From NCBI GenBank assembly GCA_003266065.1, contig MUZY01000162.1, positions 1-8,247 on the forward strand: a DNA stretch of 8,247 nt, in the 5' to 3' direction. Position 1 is the stretch's first letter; every line of letters begins with the position of its first letter. The position numbers and the translations under genes were made by a program. The DNA comes from Methanosphaera sp. rholeuAM130. GTDB taxonomy: Archaea; Methanobacteriota; Methanobacteria; Methanobacteriales; Methanobacteriaceae. A model generated the notes under the pieces. The model was not told the origin of the DNA and made no database searches. It worked only from the letters and a program-made list of their open reading frames with translations. Shown in pieces: positions 7,001 to 8,247 of this stretch.

Positions 7001-8032
7001 TACTTGGACAATCCGGATAAACGGGATGAAAAGATAAAACAACTGCAGGATATTGTCAAAAAAGAACATACATATCAAATCAGAGCTGAAAAATTCATTG
7101 AATTACTTAAAGAATATGTAAACAGTACAAAGATAATAATTAAAGCACCTATACCAAAGGATAAGGATAAGAATGAATGGGGAGACTATCATTTTGGAAT
7201 AAATCTGCAGAGGGAATTTATCAGGAATGACTGTCCATCAAAAATCCAACTCTTGGATGACTGGGATAGCTTAAATGATGGAATTTATGATGTTGCAATA
7301 GTACTTAGAGGATTATCAGAATACATGCCAAAGTCCCAGCACTATAATATAATGTGGAACATATCACATCCGGATGATATAACATTTGGAGAATATGAAA
7401 AATATGATAAGGTATATATAGCATCAACATACTGGGCACAAAAGATTGATTCACTAGTCAATGCAGATGTAGAGGCATTACTTCAATGTACAAATCCGGA
7501 ACTTTTCTGCAGGGAATATGACAGTGAATATGATACTGAATTATTATTTGTCGGAAACTCACGATTAATATACAGGAAGATTCTTAAGGATTTGCTGCCA
7601 ACAGAACATAAACTGGATGTTTATGGTGCAATGTGGGAGGGAATAATAGACGATGAATACATAAAATCCGAGTATATTCCAAATAATCAATTATACAAGG
7701 CATATTCTTCAACAAAGGTATTATTAAATGATCATTGGGATGATATGCGAGATGAAGATTTTCCATCTAATAGATTATTTGATGCACTAGCTTGTGGCAC
7801 ATTCGTAATATCCGATAAGATTCCGTCCGCAGATACTTTATTTGAAGGAGGACTTGTTACTTATGATAATATAAATGATTTAAATGAAAAAATTAAATAT
7901 TATCTTACTCATGAAGATGAAAGATTAAAAATAGCTAAAAAGGGCCAGAAGATAGTTCTAGAACATCACACATTTGATAATAGGATTATAGAGATTATAT
8001 CAAAAATAAAAGAAACTAACTCTATTAATTAA
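4088..8032 (+). CDS. Giant modular glycosyltransferase: repeats + GT2 + two CgeB-like GT-B domains
   Basis: This protein of about 1314 residues is probably a cytoplasmic or membrane-associated enzyme building a surface glycan; donor and acceptor sugars cannot be told. No signal peptide or membrane segment is visible. Residues 27-389 form four double repeats (see separate entry). Residues 423-652 are a GT2 rhamnosyltransferase-like GT-A domain, with the nucleotide-binding VDNNS (D460), metal-site NND (510-512), YEDVDLCLK with E623/D624, and H648. Residues 700-1011 and 1014-1309 are two related GT-B domains of the CgeB/Glyco_trans_1-like type. Each has a YGA-x-W segment, a Y-x-STK-(V/L)-x-(I/L) segment and an N-(S)-R-x-FD-x2-A-x-G nucleotide-sugar motif (R929 and R1229). 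The start is uncertain: GTG 4079 opens the frame but lies inside the AAAGGAAAGTG ribosome-binding stretch, so TTG 4088 (MLKELFKDK) fits better. The gene stands alone, divergent from pus10, and resembles accessory surface-glycan genes. Confidence 0.88.
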   Translation: MLKELFKDKINKKKQHDAKRLIIEKNYFDYDYYINQYPELTECDMDLLDHYLQIGYKEGKNPSDNFDTDYYLRMYGDVRQSQFNPLEHYVLYGVKEGRKCTTKLNDEQINNIKEIAIQKGLFDEEYYRSQDPLLKDADVDLFKHYLYLGADDGLNPSRNFDTIFYSLKYKELNGDNLNPLVHYILEADEEMPTVMQLTPDQINYCVDIIDDSNTFDEEYYLEQNPQLIDENINLIEHYVTEGYYDCYNPTRHFDTAYYFKNNPDVRAFAENPYVHYIANGRREGRSAFKTKTVIAQEQSRQDELYEQVKIIEESGLFDEEYYQDKYEEAKYSLEGSIYHYLTKGAKKGYNPSETFSTNYYLYANEDVKNMDVNPLIHYITVGFDEGRSRTIKYMGNTTKQNYVNQIYEHIKRIGYTRYSSDAPYVSIIMLNRDGREHLQRLFKTFKERTNYPNYELIIVDNNSQDDSIEIIKQQTALPIVLIENKINKSFSEANNQAVDISKGEYLLFLNNDTEVFDGWLNHLMDTALSNKNIAAVGSRLIYPDCTTSVYNKTKSYTIQHAGIVFRQDKGSIKPYNKDNGIPYDLNQTEIEERIAVTAASLLVEKSKYLEVGGFDDRYNYGYEDVDLCLKLYKKGYRNYYNPNSILFHYEFGTQETNEKQIVKNRRLNNLEIFNRKWNTWLKREVLNDKITKRKLFTDQRLKIALTVTEKGQNAQAGDYFTSLGLSDQLNNMGYETKFYAMRSANADSDWYNLDKDIDVVISLLDRYDLNKIECENKLLIKVAWVRNWIERWVEQEYFEDFDIILASSRKAIDYIKDNTGFIPTLFPIASDTNMFSQQTNTKKDEYICDYCFTGSYWDADRQIIQCLSPEDINYKFNLYGANWNKIPALSKYHRGFIRYDELPSIYASTKLVIDDANHVTIEYGSVNSRVFDSIASGRLIITNCTIGNQELFDGLLPEYHSKEELTQQITYYLDNPDKRDEKIKQLQDIVKKEHTYQIRAEKFIELLKEYVNSTKIIIKAPIPKDKDKNEWGDYHFGINLQREFIRNDCPSKIQLLDDWDSLNDGIYDVAIVLRGLSEYMPKSQHYNIMWNISHPDDITFGEYEKYDKVYIASTYWAQKIDSLVNADVEALLQCTNPELFCREYDSEYDTELLFVGNSRLIYRKILKDLLPTEHKLDVYGAMWEGIIDDEYIKSEYIPNNQLYKAYSSTKVLLNDHWDDMRDEDFPSNRLFDALACGTFVISDKIPSADTLFEGGLVTYDNINDLNEKIKYYLTHEDERLKIAKKGQKIVLEHHTFDNRIIEIISKIKETNSIN
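4166..5254 (+). repeat. Four tandem double repeats in the glycosyltransferase N-terminus
   Basis: Four double units of about 68-75 residues lie at nucleotides 4166-4387, 4445-4648, 4727-4948 and 5030-5254. Each has a first half of the type FD-x-x-YY ... HYL-x-x-G-x-x-x-G-x-NPS and a second half of the type FDT-x-YY ... (N)-x-DV ... NP-L-x-HY-(I/V) ... G-x-x-EGR. The units are separated by charged, probably helical linkers of about 20-26 residues. Similar repeats are known at the N-termini of some bacterial glycosyltransferases, where their role is unclear; acceptor binding or protein contact is a guess. Unit 2 is the most degraded at its end, having lost the G-x-x-EGR. Confidence 0.85.
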
Positions 8033-8062
8033 CATATAATGAGTCATTTATTAAATTTTCCC

Positions 8063-8093
8063 ATATTTATTTTTTGCAATTAAAAAATAATAT
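8063..8093 (+). terminator. Candidate hairpin and U-tract terminator after the glycosyltransferase
   Basis: About 30 bases past the stop, ATATT-T-ATTTTTT (8063-8075) can pair with AAAAAATAATAT (8082-8093) through 12 AT pairs and one bulged T, with the loop GCAATT. The T-run inside the first arm is itself an archaeal-style U-tract terminator. The all-AT stem is weak. Confidence 0.45.
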
Positions 8094-8167
8094 ATAAACA
8101 TTGCAATGATATGGAATATTATTTTTTAAAATATTTGTGAAATCAGTAACTGCCAAAGAAAGTCATT

Positions 8168-8183
8168 ATTAAAAAAAAAAACA
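8168..8183 (-). terminator. Poly-T tract on the minus strand, probable terminator of a convergent gene
   Basis: The 11 A residues at 8171-8181 read as an uninterrupted run of 11 T residues on the minus strand. They lie about 16 bases after the stop codon of the possible minus-strand gene entering from the right edge. Such a tract is a typical archaeal intrinsic terminator and supports a convergent gene on that side. Confidence 0.4.
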
Positions 8184-8196
8184 AATTTTTAAATAA

Positions 8197-8247
8197 TCAA
8201 TCATTGATTAAATGGATATTTCTTAACTGTTCATTACTTGCTTTTTC
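8197..8247 (-). CDS. Possible 3' end of a minus-strand gene (16 codons plus stop)
   Basis: On the minus strand, one frame is open from the right edge and reads EKASNEQLRNIHLIND followed by TGA at 8199-8197. The composition is protein-like, and the other two minus frames stop earlier. A strong poly-T tract follows 16 bases later, as expected at a gene end. An inverted repeat, TAATCA/TGATTA (8194-8199 and 8205-8210), overlaps the stop. The fragment is too short to assign a family, and it may be chance. Confidence 0.3.
   Translation of the reverse strand, partial: EKASNEQLRNIHLIND

Noticed and set aside
4721..7766. Four short minus-strand frames within the glycosyltransferase gene
   Set aside because: They are antisense to an intact, motif-rich coding sequence, are 60-73 codons long, and look like chance open frames in AT-rich DNA.

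Overview
The window is strongly AT-rich archaeal DNA, most likely from a member of the Methanobacteriales and perhaps Methanosphaera or a close relative. This rests on archaeal information-processing genes (Pus10, ribosomal protein L21e, RNA polymerase Rpo4, archaeal-type KsgA/Dim1, HEMK2/Mtq2-type methyltransferase), TTTATATA-type TATA boxes, GAG(G)TGAT-like ribosome binding sites, U-rich terminator-like tracts, and a very large low-GC glycosyltransferase of a kind I associate with gut methanogens. The genus is inferred from gene style, not proven.

From about 95 to 3950 all genes lie on the minus strand. Read in the direction of transcription they are pus10 (tRNA pseudouridine 54/55), a 471-base AT-rich gap, rpl21e, rpoF/rpo4, ksgA and a HemK/Mtq2-like methyltransferase. 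This is a housekeeping cluster for translation and transcription. Its products modify tRNA, build the large ribosomal subunit, form the polymerase stalk, dimethylate 16S rRNA, and probably methylate the release factor. rpl21e and rpoF are tightly coupled, as are ksgA and the methyltransferase. The 86-base gap between rpoF and ksgA has room for a promoter, and DUF655, a gene I would expect there, is absent.

From 3951 to 4087 is a divergent promoter region with two perfect TTTATATA boxes on the plus strand. It leads into one plus-strand gene ending at 8032. This gene encodes an approximately 1314-residue soluble protein with four double repeats of a 'FD-x-x-YY ... NP-L-x-HY ... G-x-x-EGR' type, then a GT2 (GT-A fold) glycosyltransferase domain, then two tandem CgeB-like GT-B domains. 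It probably builds a cell-surface glycan. It is the most unusual item in the window and looks like an accessory gene next to a core cluster.

The right edge (8033 to 8247) is an AT-rich convergent intergenic region with terminator-like structures for both strands and possibly the last 16 codons of a minus-strand gene. The left edge (1 to 54) carries a short 29-base-period tandem repeat that may continue outside the window. I found no tRNA, rRNA, CRISPR array or insertion sequence.
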